Shown: positions 16,359-25,596, numbered from the stretch's first letter. The stretch: 50,359 bases of DNA from Nonomuraea terrae (GCF_004348995.1 NZ_SMKQ01000045.1:1-50359), one strand, 5' to 3'. Notes: a model not told the origin generated them from the letters alone. A program made the numbers and translations.

Positions 16359-16763
16359 ATGACCCTTCATGACGATGCTCAGCCTCGCCTGGTTCTCACC
16401 GGCGACCCCGGCAATCCCGCCGTGCAGTTCGTCGCGGCGATGAACTCCGGCGATCCCGACGCGTTGGACCACGTCTACGAGGACGGCGCCGTCCTCGTGC
16501 CGGTGCCGGGCCACCCCGTCAGCGGCCCCGCCCTGGCCGCCGCCAACCGTCACCTGCAGAGCTTCGGCCTGCCGATCGAAACCCGCCCCCGGCACGCGTA
16601 CGTGGCCGGGGACATCGCCCTGCTCATCGTCGACTGGTCGATGCGCGGCACCGCGCGCGACGGCAGCGCGGTCGACCTGAGCGGCACCGCCACCGACGTC
16701 GTCCGCCGCGGCCCGGACGGCCGATGGCGCTACGTCATCGACAACCCGCACGGCACCGCGTGA
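16359..16763 (+). CDS. SnoaL/NTF2-like (DUF4440-type) protein
   Basis: A 134-residue protein with the layout of a small NTF2-like barrel: the opening helix PAVQFVAAMNSGDPDALDHVYEDG, then VLVPVPGHPVSG and an acidic strand, and at the end VVRRGPDGRWRYVIDNPHG, the common C-terminal strand pair of ketosteroid-isomerase-like DUF4440 proteins. These proteins act as isomerases, hydrolases or unknown helpers, and the catalytic residues here cannot be assigned. A -10 box close to the ATG suggests leaderless expression. It converges with the acyl-CoA ligase gene, seven bases apart. Confidence 0.8.
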   Translation: MTLHDDAQPRLVLTGDPGNPAVQFVAAMNSGDPDALDHVYEDGAVLVPVPGHPVSGPALAAANRHLQSFGLPIETRPRHAYVAGDIALLIVDWSMRGTARDGSAVDLSGTATDVVRRGPDGRWRYVIDNPHGTA

Positions 16764-16770
16764 CCACCTG

Positions 16771-18327
16771 TCACGATCGTGAGTCGGCCAGGAGCCGGGA
16801 CCGGTCCACCTTGCCGGTCTGGTTCCTGGGCAGGGACGGCACGAAGACCACGTCGCGCGGCACCTTGAACCCGGCCAGCTCCTCCTTGACGGCCTGCTTC
16901 AGCTCGTCCGCCGACAGCGTGACCCCTTGCTCGGCCACCACGTACGCGGCCAGTCGCTGCCCGAACTCCTCGTCCGGCACGCCGAGCACCGCCACGTCGG
17001 CGACGCCGGGGCGGCGGGCGAGCAGGTTCTCGACCTCCTGCGGGAACACGTTCTCGCCACCGGAGACGATCATGTCGTCGTCGCGGCCGTCGATGAACAG
17101 CAGGCCGTGCTCGTCCCGGTGGCCAAGGTCGCCGGTGGCCAGCAGGCCGTCCTCCCCGCGCGGTGCCGTCCCGAACGTCAGGCCGCCGCCGACCAGAACC
17201 CGTCCCACCTCGCCGGCCGGCTGCTCGCGCCCCTCAGGCCCTTCGACGCGCACGGTCGCTCCGCGCGGCGGGCGGCCCACCGTCTCAGGGGCGGCCCGCA
17301 GGTCGGCGGGCGTGGCCAGGGCCGCCCAGCCGGCCTCGGTGGAGCCGTACAGGTTGTAGAGGACGTCACCGTAGGCGTCCATGAACGCGGTGGCGAGGTC
17401 TGGCCGCAGCGCCGAGCCACCGCAGAGCACCACGCGAAGGTGCGGCAGCCGCCGGGGCGGGAGGGCGAGCAGCCGCTGCAGCATCACCGGCACGGCGACC
17501 ATGCTGCCCGCACCGGTGCGTTCGAGCGCGTCGAGAACGCCCTGCGGGTCGAAGCGGCGTATGAGCACGACCGGGCAGCCGAGCACGAGCGCGACCGCGT
17601 ACCACAGGATGCCGAGCCCGTGGAACAGCGGCGGCGCGACGAGCATCGGCTCCCCGCCGCGTACGGGCACGGTGGCCAGCATCGACACGAACGGCTCCGC
17701 CACCGCCCCCAGGGAGAGCCTGCGCGGGGCGCCCTTGGGCACGCCGGTCGTGCCGGAGGTGAGCAGCACCAGCCGCCCCGGCCGCCGGGGCCTCGGCACG
17801 GGCGGCCCGCCCTCGCTCACCAGGTCGTCGAGGTCGCTGACGCGCGGCCCGCCGAACTGGACCCGCGCGAGGCCCGGGTCCGCGATGAGCACGTGGACGC
17901 CCTCGCGGCGCAGGATGTCCCGCAGCTGCGGCCCGGCCAGCCCGGTGTTGAGCAGCAGCAGGTCGGCGCCGAGGCGGGACACGGCCGCGGCGGCCGTGAC
18001 GAAGCCGCGGTGGTTGGGCCACATGACCGCCACCGTCGTGCCCGGCCCCGCGCCGTAGCGGGAGCGCAGCGCGGCGGCCAGCGCCGCGGCGCGGGCGTCC
18101 AGCTCGGCGAACGTCAGCGTCCCGTCCTCGTCCAGCACGGCGGGCCGCTCCGGCCAGCGGGCAGCGGCCGCCGCCACGCCCGCCGCGAGCGACACGTCGA
18201 AGGTCCGGTACGCCTCCACCACGCGGGCCAGCACGCCGGGCGGCAGCGGGCGCAGCAGCCCGTTGCGGGTGAGCGTGACGGCGGCCTCCACCCCGAAGCC
18301 GCCCAGCTCCATCAGCTTTCCGATCAT
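16771..18327 (-). CDS. acyl-CoA synthetase (AMP-forming)
   Basis: A 518-residue ATP-dependent ligase that would activate a carboxylic acid as its CoA thioester. The P-loop-like LVLLTSGTTGVPKGAPRR, LYNLYGSTEAGW (A5), GLLATGDLGHRDEHGLLFIDGR (A7-A8), VSGGENVFPQEVE and the catalytic lysine region LPRNQTGKVDRSRL (A10) are all in order. A likely 13-bp-distant AAGG precedes the ATG. It is the last gene of the large minus-strand unit, 87 bases after the DadA-like flavoenzyme, so co-transcription is likely but not certain. It could activate the acid left after oxidative removal of the amine. The acid substrate cannot be read from the sequence. Confidence 0.88.
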   Translation of the reverse strand: MIGKLMELGGFGVEAAVTLTRNGLLRPLPPGVLARVVEAYRTFDVSLAAGVAAAAARWPERPAVLDEDGTLTFAELDARAAALAAALRSRYGAGPGTTVAVMWPNHRGFVTAAAAVSRLGADLLLLNTGLAGPQLRDILRREGVHVLIADPGLARVQFGGPRVSDLDDLVSEGGPPVPRPRRPGRLVLLTSGTTGVPKGAPRRLSLGAVAEPFVSMLATVPVRGGEPMLVAPPLFHGLGILWYAVALVLGCPVVLIRRFDPQGVLDALERTGAGSMVAVPVMLQRLLALPPRRLPHLRVVLCGGSALRPDLATAFMDAYGDVLYNLYGSTEAGWAALATPADLRAAPETVGRPPRGATVRVEGPEGREQPAGEVGRVLVGGGLTFGTAPRGEDGLLATGDLGHRDEHGLLFIDGRDDDMIVSGGENVFPQEVENLLARRPGVADVAVLGVPDEEFGQRLAAYVVAEQGVTLSADELKQAVKEELAGFKVPRDVVFVPSLPRNQTGKVDRSRLLADSRS

Positions 18328-18414
18328 GGGCTCATCAGGCCTTTCTTCCCCGAGACGAGGTACGCCTGCCCGCCCGCACGCCTCCGGAACCCGCCGCTCA
18401 GCGACGGCGGCGCG

Positions 18415-19551
18415 TCACTGCTGACCCGGCCGGCGAGCCGGGACGGGCGCGGGACCGGCCGTGCCGTCGGCGAAACGGCCGGGGCGGAACGGCTCCAGCA
18501 GCGCCGACTCCACACCGAACAGCTCCCCCGCCACCTCCTCCATCAGCAGCGGCGCCAGCGTGACCCCGCTGTGCGTGGCCACCGTGTACACGCGCCGGTC
18601 GGCGTCGGCGAACCCGGCCACGGTGAGCCCGTCGCCGGGCATCGCCCGCTGCCCCACGACCGCCCGCTCCACCTCGGCTCCCTCCGTGCCGCGCAGCACG
18701 CCGGGCAGCCGTCCGAGGATGTCGGCGCGGATCTCCGCCGGCACCGGCTCGGCCGGGTCGGCGAGCCCGTCCAGGGGCAGCGACTGCAGCAGCAGCCGCC
18801 CGCCGCCGTCCGGGCGCAGGTTGAGCCCGGCGGTGGTGAGCACGCGGGACAGCCGTGCGGGCACCGGCGTCGTGGTGACCAGGAACCCGTTGGTGACCGA
18901 GCCGGACACGACCGGGTCCAGCATCGGCACCGTCGCCCCGGCCAGGGCGGCGACCTGACGGGTCCAGCGGCCGGCGCAGGTGACGACGGCGTCTCCGGCG
19001 AACGTGCGCCCACCGGCCAGCACCTTCACCCCGGACGCCGACGTCTCGACCGCGGTGACCTCGGCGCCGCACTCGACCACCGCGCCGCCGTCGCGCGCCT
19101 CGCCGAGCAGCCGCCCGAGCAGGCGCAGGGGCTGGACGTACGCCTCGCCGGGGAAGAACACGTACTCGGCGCCAGGAGGCGGGACGAGGTCGGGCTCCAG
19201 CGCCAGCGCCCGCCGCGCGGTCACCCGTTCGACCGGGTAGCCCAGGTCGAGCAGCCGGCCGACGCGGGCCTCAAGGTTCTCCTTGTGCTCGTCGGTGACC
19301 GCGCACTCGAGGTTGCCGGTGGGGAAGAACCAGTCGCCGGGCAGCTGGTGGTGCGCCCAGACGGCGGCGTGGTTGAGCTCGAAGTACGCCTTGGGGGTCT
19401 TGTTGTTGGCGTTGACCCACGCGACCGAGGTGGACGTGGTGCCGGCTCCCGGCGTACGCGCCTCCAGGACCGTGACCTGGGCGCCGCGCCGGACCAGCCC
19501 CGCCGCGACCGCCGATCCCACCACTCCCGCGCCGATGACGACGACCCGCAT
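18415..19551 (-). CDS. FAD-dependent oxidoreductase (DadA/glycine-oxidase-like)
   Basis: A 378-residue flavoenzyme of the D-amino-acid dehydrogenase/DAO superfamily. The N-terminal VVIGAGVVGSAVAAGLVRRG is the dinucleotide-binding fold, ending in VLEAR. Substrate-domain marks are STSVAWVNANNKTPKAYFELN, GEAYVQPLRLLGRLLGEA and the C-terminal VYTVATHSGVTLAPLLMEEVAGEL, the second FAD contact. AAAGGA lies just before the ATG. It sits directly behind the transporter permease (11-bp gap), so the imported compound is probably its substrate. N-terminal APAVNAN-type residues indicate amine or imine oxidation but not which amine. Confidence 0.87.
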   Translation of the reverse strand: MRVVVIGAGVVGSAVAAGLVRRGAQVTVLEARTPGAGTTSTSVAWVNANNKTPKAYFELNHAAVWAHHQLPGDWFFPTGNLECAVTDEHKENLEARVGRLLDLGYPVERVTARRALALEPDLVPPPGAEYVFFPGEAYVQPLRLLGRLLGEARDGGAVVECGAEVTAVETSASGVKVLAGGRTFAGDAVVTCAGRWTRQVAALAGATVPMLDPVVSGSVTNGFLVTTTPVPARLSRVLTTAGLNLRPDGGGRLLLQSLPLDGLADPAEPVPAEIRADILGRLPGVLRGTEGAEVERAVVGQRAMPGDGLTVAGFADADRRVYTVATHSGVTLAPLLMEEVAGELFGVESALLEPFRPGRFADGTAGPAPVPARRPGQQ

Positions 19552-19562
19552 GCCGGTTCCTT

Positions 19563-20369
19563 TCACTGTTGATCCCGGTCGGCGCCGAACAGCCTGGCCA
19601 CGCCGACGAAACGTTCGATGACGACGACCGCGACCACGGCGAACAGCACCATCAGCGTGCCGATCGCGGTGACCGTGGGGTCGTAGTCGTACTGCATGTA
19701 GTTGAAGATCCTGACGGGCAGCGTCTGCAGGTCGGTGGTGACCACGAACAGTGCCACCGTCAGGTCGTCGAAGGAGGTGATGAAGGCGAAGAACGCACCC
19801 CCGATCAGCGCCCCGCGCACAGCCGGCAGCGTCACGTGCCAGAACACCGCGAACGGCGGGGCGCCCAGCCCGGCCGCGGCCTTCTCCGCCGACCGGTCGA
19901 GCCCGGCGAGCCCGGCCAGGACCAGCCGCACCGCGTACGGGACGGTCAGCACCAGGTGCGCCAGCAGCAGCGTGAACGGGCTGGAGGCCAGCCCCATCTG
20001 CGCGAACCACTGCAGCAGTCCGATGCCGAGCACGATCGTGGGCACCGCGAACGCGCTGGACAGCACCGCCTCCAGCGCGGCCCGGCCGGGGAAGCGGTAG
20101 CGGTGGATGGCGAGCCCGCCGGCCAGCCCGGCCACCGCCGACACGGCCGCCGCGCCCAGGGCCACGCCCACGCTGAGCGCGAACGACGACAGGAACTCGG
20201 GCTTCTGGAACACCTCGGCGTACCAGCGCAGGGTGATGCCCTGCGGCGGGAACGTCACGTACGCGGTCGTGGTGAGCGAGGAGGCCACCGTGACCGCGAC
20301 GGGCGCGATCAGGAACAGCCCGACGAGCACCGCGAACGCGCCGCCGAGCAGGGCGGTGAGCCGCGTCAT
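19563..20369 (-). CDS. ABC transporter permease (PotC type)
   Basis: A 268-residue inner-membrane permease with about six transmembrane segments. The EAA loop is GLDRSAEKAAAGLGAPPFAV followed by FWHVTLPAVRGALIGG, which docks on the ATPase. FAFITSFDDLTVALFV is typical of the PotC/spermidine-putrescine branch. The ATG at 20369 overlaps the stop of the upstream permease gene by four bases. It works with the second permease, the ATPase and the two binding lipoproteins encoded upstream. Confidence 0.92.
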   Translation of the reverse strand: MTRLTALLGGAFAVLVGLFLIAPVAVTVASSLTTTAYVTFPPQGITLRWYAEVFQKPEFLSSFALSVGVALGAAAVSAVAGLAGGLAIHRYRFPGRAALEAVLSSAFAVPTIVLGIGLLQWFAQMGLASSPFTLLLAHLVLTVPYAVRLVLAGLAGLDRSAEKAAAGLGAPPFAVFWHVTLPAVRGALIGGAFFAFITSFDDLTVALFVVTTDLQTLPVRIFNYMQYDYDPTVTAIGTLMVLFAVVAVVVIERFVGVARLFGADRDQQ

Positions 20370-21238
20370 CCGAACACCACCTCCCCGCCGCCCCTGCGCA
20401 GCAGCCGCGAGTACGCCAGCAGCAGCCCGGTCGTCACGACCACCAGCACGAAGCCGATCGCGGCCGCGTACGGCCAGTCGAGCGTGACGGTGGCCTGCGT
20501 GTAGACGAAGTACGGCATGAGCTTCACCTTCGGGCCGCCGAGGATCGCCGGGGTGACGAAGCTGGAGGCCGTCAGGCTGAAGACGATCATGGCTCCGGCC
20601 AGCATGCCGGGCGCCGACAGCGGCAGCGTGATCCGCCAGAAGCAGGTCCAGCCGGACGCGCCGAGCCCCCTGGCGGCCGGCACGAGGGTGCGGTCGATCC
20701 GGTCGAGGCTGCCCATGAGCGGCAGCACCATGTACGCGAGCATGACGTGGACCATGCCGATGAGCACGGCCGTGTCGTTGTAGAGCAGCTGTGGCGGGGT
20801 GAGCCCGAACCACTCGATCACGGCGGCGACCGGCCCCTGCGGCCCGAGCACCACCAGCCATCCGTACGCGCGGATGACCATGCTGATCAGCAGCGGCGAC
20901 AGCAGGAGCAGGGCCAGCCAGTTGCGCACACGCGGCGAGCGGCCGCGCAGGTACAGCGCGAAGGGGTAGCCGACGACCAGGCAGCCGATCGTGGTCAGCG
21001 CGGCCACCTTGAGCGTGTTCCACAGGACGTCCCGGTAGAACGGGTCGCCGAGGAAACGCTGGTAGTTGTCCAGCGTGAACGCGCCCGTCTGCGTCCTGAA
21101 GCTGTTGGCCACCAGCGTGCACAGCGGCGCCACGAACAGCAGCGCGAAGATCAGGATGGCCGGGAGCGCGAGCAGCAGGCCCGTGCGCCGGCCGGAGCGG
21201 TTCAGCGAGCCGCCAGCGACGCGTCCGACGGCCGCCAT
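20366..21238 (-). CDS. ABC transporter permease (PotB type)
   Basis: A 290-residue permease with about six membrane segments. LLLALPAILIFALLFVAPLC is the first, TLDNYQRFLGDPFY is the conserved periplasmic helix of PotB-like permeases, and DRTLVPAARGLGASGWTCFW followed by RITLPLSAPG is the EAA loop. The ATG lies 37 bases inside the end of the ATPase gene, so translation is coupled. Confidence 0.92.
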   Translation of the reverse strand: MAAVGRVAGGSLNRSGRRTGLLLALPAILIFALLFVAPLCTLVANSFRTQTGAFTLDNYQRFLGDPFYRDVLWNTLKVAALTTIGCLVVGYPFALYLRGRSPRVRNWLALLLLSPLLISMVIRAYGWLVVLGPQGPVAAVIEWFGLTPPQLLYNDTAVLIGMVHVMLAYMVLPLMGSLDRIDRTLVPAARGLGASGWTCFWRITLPLSAPGMLAGAMIVFSLTASSFVTPAILGGPKVKLMPYFVYTQATVTLDWPYAAAIGFVLVVVTTGLLLAYSRLLRRGGGEVVFG

Positions 21239-22302
21239 GCGCAGGTCACCTCCTCCCCCACCGCGGGCACCCGGGCGTCGAACGGCAGCGCCGCCGTCAC
21301 CTCGCCGGCCGGGGTGGCGACGACGCAGCGGATGCGCGAGCCGAGAAAACGCGTCTCGCGGACCGTGCCGCGCAGTCCCTGCGCGCCGTCCGTGCTGATC
21401 CGCACGACCTCAGGCCGTACGTACAGCCGCACGGCCTCGCCCGCGGCAGGCGGGTCACCGGCGGGGGTGGCGGCCACGGTCTCCCCGGCGACCGTGCAGG
21501 CGTACCCGTCGGCCACGGGCCCGGCGGCGGTGCCCTCGATGGCGTTGACCTCACCGATGAAGCGGGCCACGAAGTCCGTGCCGGGGCGCAGGTAGATCTC
21601 GCGCGGCCGGTCGAGCTGGTGGATCACGCCGTCGGCCATGACCGCGATCCGGTCGGAGACGGCCAGCGCCTCCTCCTGGTCGTGGGTGACGAGGATCGTG
21701 GTGGTGCCGATGCGGCGCTGCAGGGCGGCGACCTCCTCACGCAGGCGTACCCGCAGCTGGGCATCGAGGTTGGAGAAGGGCTCGTCGAGCAGCAACAGGT
21801 CGGGCTGGACGACCAGCGCCCTGGCCAGCGCGGCCCGCTGCTGCTGGCCGCCGGACAGCCGGCCGGGGTGCCGGTCGGCCATGCCGTCCAGGCCGACCAG
21901 CTCCAGCATCTCGGCGACCTGCCTGCGCCGGTCGGCGGCGGGAACCTTGCGCATGCGCAGGCCGAACGCGACGTTCTCGGCGACCGTCATGTGCGGGAAC
22001 AGCGCGTACGACTGGAAGACCATCCCCATGGAACGGCGGTGCGGCGGGACGGCGGTGATGTCGCGGCCGTCCACCTCGATCACGCCGCCGTCGGCGGTCA
22101 GGTGCCCGGCGACCATGTTGAGGGTCGTCGTCTTGCCGCAGCCGGAGGGGCCGAGCAGCGTGAGGAACTCGCCGGGCTCGGTCTCCAGGTCCACCGACGA
22201 GACCACCTCCTTGCCGCCCAGCACCTTGCGCACGCCGTCCAGCCGCAGCCGCCCGCGCCGGACGTCGGACCGCGCCGGCGCCTCGGTGACGCTCGTGCTC
22301 AT
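21202..22302 (-). CDS. ABC transporter ATP-binding protein (PotA type)
   Basis: A 366-residue ATPase. Walker A is GPSGCGKTTT, the Q-loop is MGMVFQSYALFPHM, the signature is LSGGQQQRAALARAL, Walker B is LLLLDEPFSNLDA and the H-switch is LVTHDQEEAL. The C-terminal third, from about residue 245, is a TOBE-type regulatory domain as in PotA and other CUT1/POPT ATPases. Four-base overlap with the upstream binding-protein gene and 37-base overlap with the permease gene place it in the middle of the operon. Confidence 0.94.
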   Translation of the reverse strand: MSTSVTEAPARSDVRRGRLRLDGVRKVLGGKEVVSSVDLETEPGEFLTLLGPSGCGKTTTLNMVAGHLTADGGVIEVDGRDITAVPPHRRSMGMVFQSYALFPHMTVAENVAFGLRMRKVPAADRRRQVAEMLELVGLDGMADRHPGRLSGGQQQRAALARALVVQPDLLLLDEPFSNLDAQLRVRLREEVAALQRRIGTTTILVTHDQEEALAVSDRIAVMADGVIHQLDRPREIYLRPGTDFVARFIGEVNAIEGTAAGPVADGYACTVAGETVAATPAGDPPAAGEAVRLYVRPEVVRISTDGAQGLRGTVRETRFLGSRIRCVVATPAGEVTAALPFDARVPAVGEEVTCAWRPSDASLAAR

Positions 22303-23342
22303 GAGCGCTCAACCTCCTTCGTCCATCGGTCGGTCCAGCCGGCGCGCGAGTCGTTGATCACGCTCCAGTCCAGCGGCGTCATCCCGGCCGCCTGCTCCGC
22401 GCCGACGACGCGCTTGGCCACGGCGGGGTCGAGCTCGGCGTCGGTGACGGTGGGGGCGTCGTAGCCCTCGGCGGCCAGCTTGCGTTGGATGGCCGGCTCC
22501 AGCAGGGCGTTGACGAACTTCTGCGCCAGGTCAGGGTGCGGCGCCTTGGCGACGACGTTCGCGGTCGCCAGCAACGGGATGGCGCCTTCCTCCGGGTAGG
22601 CGAACGTGATCGGGAAGCCCTTGTCGGCCAGCGTCTCCACCCGCGAGCCGCCCCAGACGGAGGCGACCGCCTGCCCCTGCAGGAAGTAGTTCGACACGTC
22701 GGCCGTGGTGTCGAAGGTGAAGGCGTTGACCGCGACCTTCTCCACGCCCGCGAAGCCGGGCTCGGCGTCCCGCTCGGAGCCGCCGCCCTCGCGGGCCGCC
22801 AGCATGAGGGCGCCCACGCCGTAGGTGTTGCTGATCGACGGGAACACGACCTTGCCCTTGAGCCTCGGGTCCGCCAGGTCGGACAACTTCCTGGGCGCGG
22901 GCACGCCGTTGTCGGCGTACCACTTGTCGTTGTACGCGATCCCGGTCGCGGTCAGCGCGAAGCCGACGCCGATGTCTCCGGGCAGGCGGGCCACCTTCTC
23001 GACTTTCGCCAGGCGCGTCACGGTGGCGGGGTCCAGCTCGGCCAGCAGGCCCGCCTGCGCCGCCTGGGCCTGCGGCCCGTCGTCGATGAGGGCGACGTCG
23101 ATCTGCGGCGCGGCCTGCTGCGCCTTCAGCTTGGCGACGGTGTCGGTGGAGCTGCCGGCGATGTAGGTGACCTCGCAGCCGCACGATTTCTCGAAGTCGG
23201 GCAGCACCGCCTGCTCGAACGCCTCCTGGTACGAGCCCCCGTACCCTGCCACCACGAGCCTGCCCGCCGAGACGGCCGGGCTGGGCGGGGAGCAGGCCGT
23301 CAGGCCGATGAGGGCCAGCGCCACGGCGAGCAGCCTGGTCAT
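22299..23342 (-). CDS. ABC transporter substrate-binding lipoprotein, copy 1
   Basis: A 347-residue extracytoplasmic solute receptor of the PotD/spermidine-putrescine-binding fold. The N-terminus is a lipoprotein signal with lipobox LTAC (Cys17). VVAGYGGSYQEAFEQAVLP is the family N-terminal motif, and GVGFALTATGIAYND and DVSNYFLQGQAVASVWGGSR follow. An unusual CGC (Cys-x-Cys) occurs in DFEKSCGCEVTYIAGSS. It is a close paralogue of the gene just upstream, similar along its whole length. The start overlaps that gene's stop by four bases. Confidence 0.92.
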   Translation of the reverse strand: MTRLLAVALALIGLTACSPPSPAVSAGRLVVAGYGGSYQEAFEQAVLPDFEKSCGCEVTYIAGSSTDTVAKLKAQQAAPQIDVALIDDGPQAQAAQAGLLAELDPATVTRLAKVEKVARLPGDIGVGFALTATGIAYNDKWYADNGVPAPRKLSDLADPRLKGKVVFPSISNTYGVGALMLAAREGGGSERDAEPGFAGVEKVAVNAFTFDTTADVSNYFLQGQAVASVWGGSRVETLADKGFPITFAYPEEGAIPLLATANVVAKAPHPDLAQKFVNALLEPAIQRKLAAEGYDAPTVTDAELDPAVAKRVVGAEQAAGMTPLDWSVINDSRAGWTDRWTKEVERS

Positions 23343-24391
23343 GAGGTCTCGACCTCCTTGTTCCAGCGCTCCGTCCAGGCGGAACGGTTCTTGTTGATCG
23401 TTTCCCAGTCGAGCTTGCGCAGGTCGGCGGCGCGGTTCTGGTCGACGACCTTGCCGGCGAGCGAGGGGTCGAGCGTTACCCCCCTGACGACCGGGCCGTT
23501 GAAGTTGGAGGCGGCCATGGCCTGCTGCGCCGACGGCTCCAGGAGCGTGTTGACGAACTTCTGCGCCAGGTCGGCGTGCGGCGCCTTGTTCACCACGTTG
23601 ACGGTGGCGATCAGCGGCAGCGCGCCCTCTTCCGGGTAGACGAACGCGATCGGGAAACCCTTGTCGGCCAGCGTCTGCACGCGCGAGTTGCCCCACACCG
23701 TGGCCACGGCCTGTCCTTGCAGGAAGTAGTTGGACACGTCGGCCGTGGTGTCGAACGTGACGGCGTTGGCCGCGATCTTCTTCACGCCCGCGAAGCCCGG
23801 TTCGATGTCCTGCTCGGAGCCGCCGCCGACCTTGGCGGCGATGAGCAGCGCGCCCAGGCCGTACGTCTGGGTGATGGACGGCATCACGAGCTTGCCCTTG
23901 AGCCCGGGGTTCTCCAGGTCGGCCAGCCGCTTCGGCGCGGGCAGGCCGTTCTTGGCGTAGTAGTCGGTGTTGTAGGCCAGGCCTGTGGCGTTCAGGGAGA
24001 AGCCGACGCCGACGTCCCCGGGCAGGCGGGCGAGGTCGATGACGTTCGGCAGGTTGGTAACCACCTTCGGATCGAGGGGGGCCAGCAGTCCCGCCTCGAC
24101 CGCCTGGGCCTGCACGCCGTCGTCGATGAGGGCGACGTCGATCTGCGGCGCGGCCTGCTGCGCCTTGAGCTTGGCGACGGTGTCGGTGGAGCTGCCGGCG
24201 ATGTAGGTGACCTTGCAGGAGCAGGACTTCTCGAAGCCCGGGATGACGGACTGCTTGAACGCCTCCTCGTACGAGCCGCCGTACCCGGCGATGACGAGGG
24301 TGCCGGGGGCGGCCGACGGGGTGGGCGCGCCGCAGGAGGTGAGGGCGAGGAGCCCGGCGAGGAGCCCGGCGGCCAGCGGTCTGGGTGTCAT
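23339..24391 (-). CDS. ABC transporter substrate-binding lipoprotein, copy 2
   Basis: A 350-residue paralogue of the preceding binding protein, with lipobox LTSC (Cys20) and the same PotD-type fold. Shared stretches such as VTYIAGSSTDTVAKLKAQQA and TTADVSNYFLQGQAVA are identical, whereas C-terminal substrate-facing parts differ. CSC replaces CGC. The tandem arrangement with ATGA overlaps points to local duplication, followed by divergence that may widen the range of solutes delivered to one permease. The ATG overlaps the stop of the flavoenzyme gene upstream. Confidence 0.92.
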   Translation of the reverse strand: MTPRPLAAGLLAGLLALTSCGAPTPSAAPGTLVIAGYGGSYEEAFKQSVIPGFEKSCSCKVTYIAGSSTDTVAKLKAQQAAPQIDVALIDDGVQAQAVEAGLLAPLDPKVVTNLPNVIDLARLPGDVGVGFSLNATGLAYNTDYYAKNGLPAPKRLADLENPGLKGKLVMPSITQTYGLGALLIAAKVGGGSEQDIEPGFAGVKKIAANAVTFDTTADVSNYFLQGQAVATVWGNSRVQTLADKGFPIAFVYPEEGALPLIATVNVVNKAPHADLAQKFVNTLLEPSAQQAMAASNFNGPVVRGVTLDPSLAGKVVDQNRAADLRKLDWETINKNRSAWTERWNKEVETS

Positions 24392-25521
24392 GGCGACCTC
24401 CGAAGGGGGCGGTTCGGGGCAAGGTGGCCGATGCCGCGCGCCGTCGCGCCGGTCTCGACCAGGTCGGCGACGATGTCGCCGAAGACGGGGGCGAGCTTGA
24501 AGCCGTGCCCGCTGAACGCGGCCGCGACCACCGTGCGGCCCATCCTGCCGAGCAGGCCGTGGCCGTCGGGGCTGAAGGCGTCGGCGTACGTGGCCACGCG
24601 GATCGGGTCGGGCCGCAGGCCCGGCAGGGTCGCGGCGACCGCCTCGGCGACCTGCCGCACGTAAGCGACCGGGACGCTGCGGGGCAGCGACTCCGGTGAG
24701 CCGATCGGCCGCCACGGGACGTGCAGGTTGACCTTGACGCCGGCGCCGTCCACCGAGGGGAAGCAGGAGTAGGCGGGCTCGCCGACGCGGATGGCGATCG
24801 GGCACCGCTGCGGGCCGAAGAGCGTCTCGTCGCGGCGCGGGAACCAGGTCGAGGTGATGGCCATGGCGCTGACGTGCCGGGCGAGGGGCTGGGGGAGCAG
24901 GACGCCGGGCGTGGCCGCCCAGGGGCCGGGGGCGAGGACGGCGTGTGTGAAACGGTGCCGGCCGTCGCCGGTCACGACGGTCACGCCGGTGGCGTCCGCA
25001 CGTACCTCGTGGACCGGCGTGTAGCGGGCGATGCGGGCGCCGGCCTGTTCGGCGGCGTTCGCGGCGGCGACCACGGCGGGCTCAGGGCGCAGGTGGCCGG
25101 CGTCGGGGTCGGCGACCAGGACCTCGCCCTCGCGCAGCGGATGCTCGGGGACCCGCTCGCGCGCGTCCCGCCCGGTCAGGACCTCGACGGGCAGGTCGTG
25201 CGCCCGGGCGGCGGCCAGCACGGCGCGGATCTTGGGGTGGTCGCGCGGGCCCGCCGTGACGCCGCCGACCGGGGTCAGCAGACGGCGGCCCGAGACGCGT
25301 TCCAGCTCCTCCCACAGGGTGCGCGCCTCGCGCAGCAGCGGCACGTACTCCGGGCCCTCCTTGTACGCGGTGCGGAAGATCCGCGACTCGCCGCCGGCTG
25401 CCCCGCGGTCGTGGCCGGGGGCGTAGGCGTCGAAGCCGACTGCCGGGATGCCGCGTTCGGCCAGGCGCCACAGGGCCATCGAGCCGACGGCGCCGGTGCC
25501 GACGACGGCGACAGAGGTCAT
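24388..25521 (-). CDS. FAD-dependent amine oxidase (sarcosine oxidase/SolA-like)
   Basis: A 377-residue flavoenzyme of the monomeric sarcosine oxidase/N-methyltryptophan oxidase group. VAVVGTGAVGSMALWRLAERG binds FAD, the HDRGAAGGESRIFRTAYKEG loop is the conserved R-x-F-R region, and VVAAAFSGHGFKLAPVFGDI is the classic C-terminal motif. By eye, the segment where monomeric sarcosine oxidase has its covalent FAD-linking cysteine (GGCGLK) reads DGAGVK here, so the flavin may be bound differently. ATG 25521 has GAGGAG nearby and is preferred to a start five codons earlier. It is the first enzyme gene after the regulator and probably oxidises the imported amine. Confidence 0.87.
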   Translation of the reverse strand: MTSVAVVGTGAVGSMALWRLAERGIPAVGFDAYAPGHDRGAAGGESRIFRTAYKEGPEYVPLLREARTLWEELERVSGRRLLTPVGGVTAGPRDHPKIRAVLAAARAHDLPVEVLTGRDARERVPEHPLREGEVLVADPDAGHLRPEPAVVAAANAAEQAGARIARYTPVHEVRADATGVTVVTGDGRHRFTHAVLAPGPWAATPGVLLPQPLARHVSAMAITSTWFPRRDETLFGPQRCPIAIRVGEPAYSCFPSVDGAGVKVNLHVPWRPIGSPESLPRSVPVAYVRQVAEAVAATLPGLRPDPIRVATYADAFSPDGHGLLGRMGRTVVAAAFSGHGFKLAPVFGDIVADLVETGATARGIGHLAPNRPLRRSP

Positions 25522-25596
25522 GGAACCGCTCCTCAAGGGCAGGACGGGGGACCGTCGCGCCTACGGCGCACGGTGCGGTCGTACGGGTGTTGTCGT

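Noticed and set aside
16927..19572. 881-codon plus-strand frame over the ligase and flavoenzyme genes
   Set aside because: It is the antisense of two recognised genes and shows no domain.
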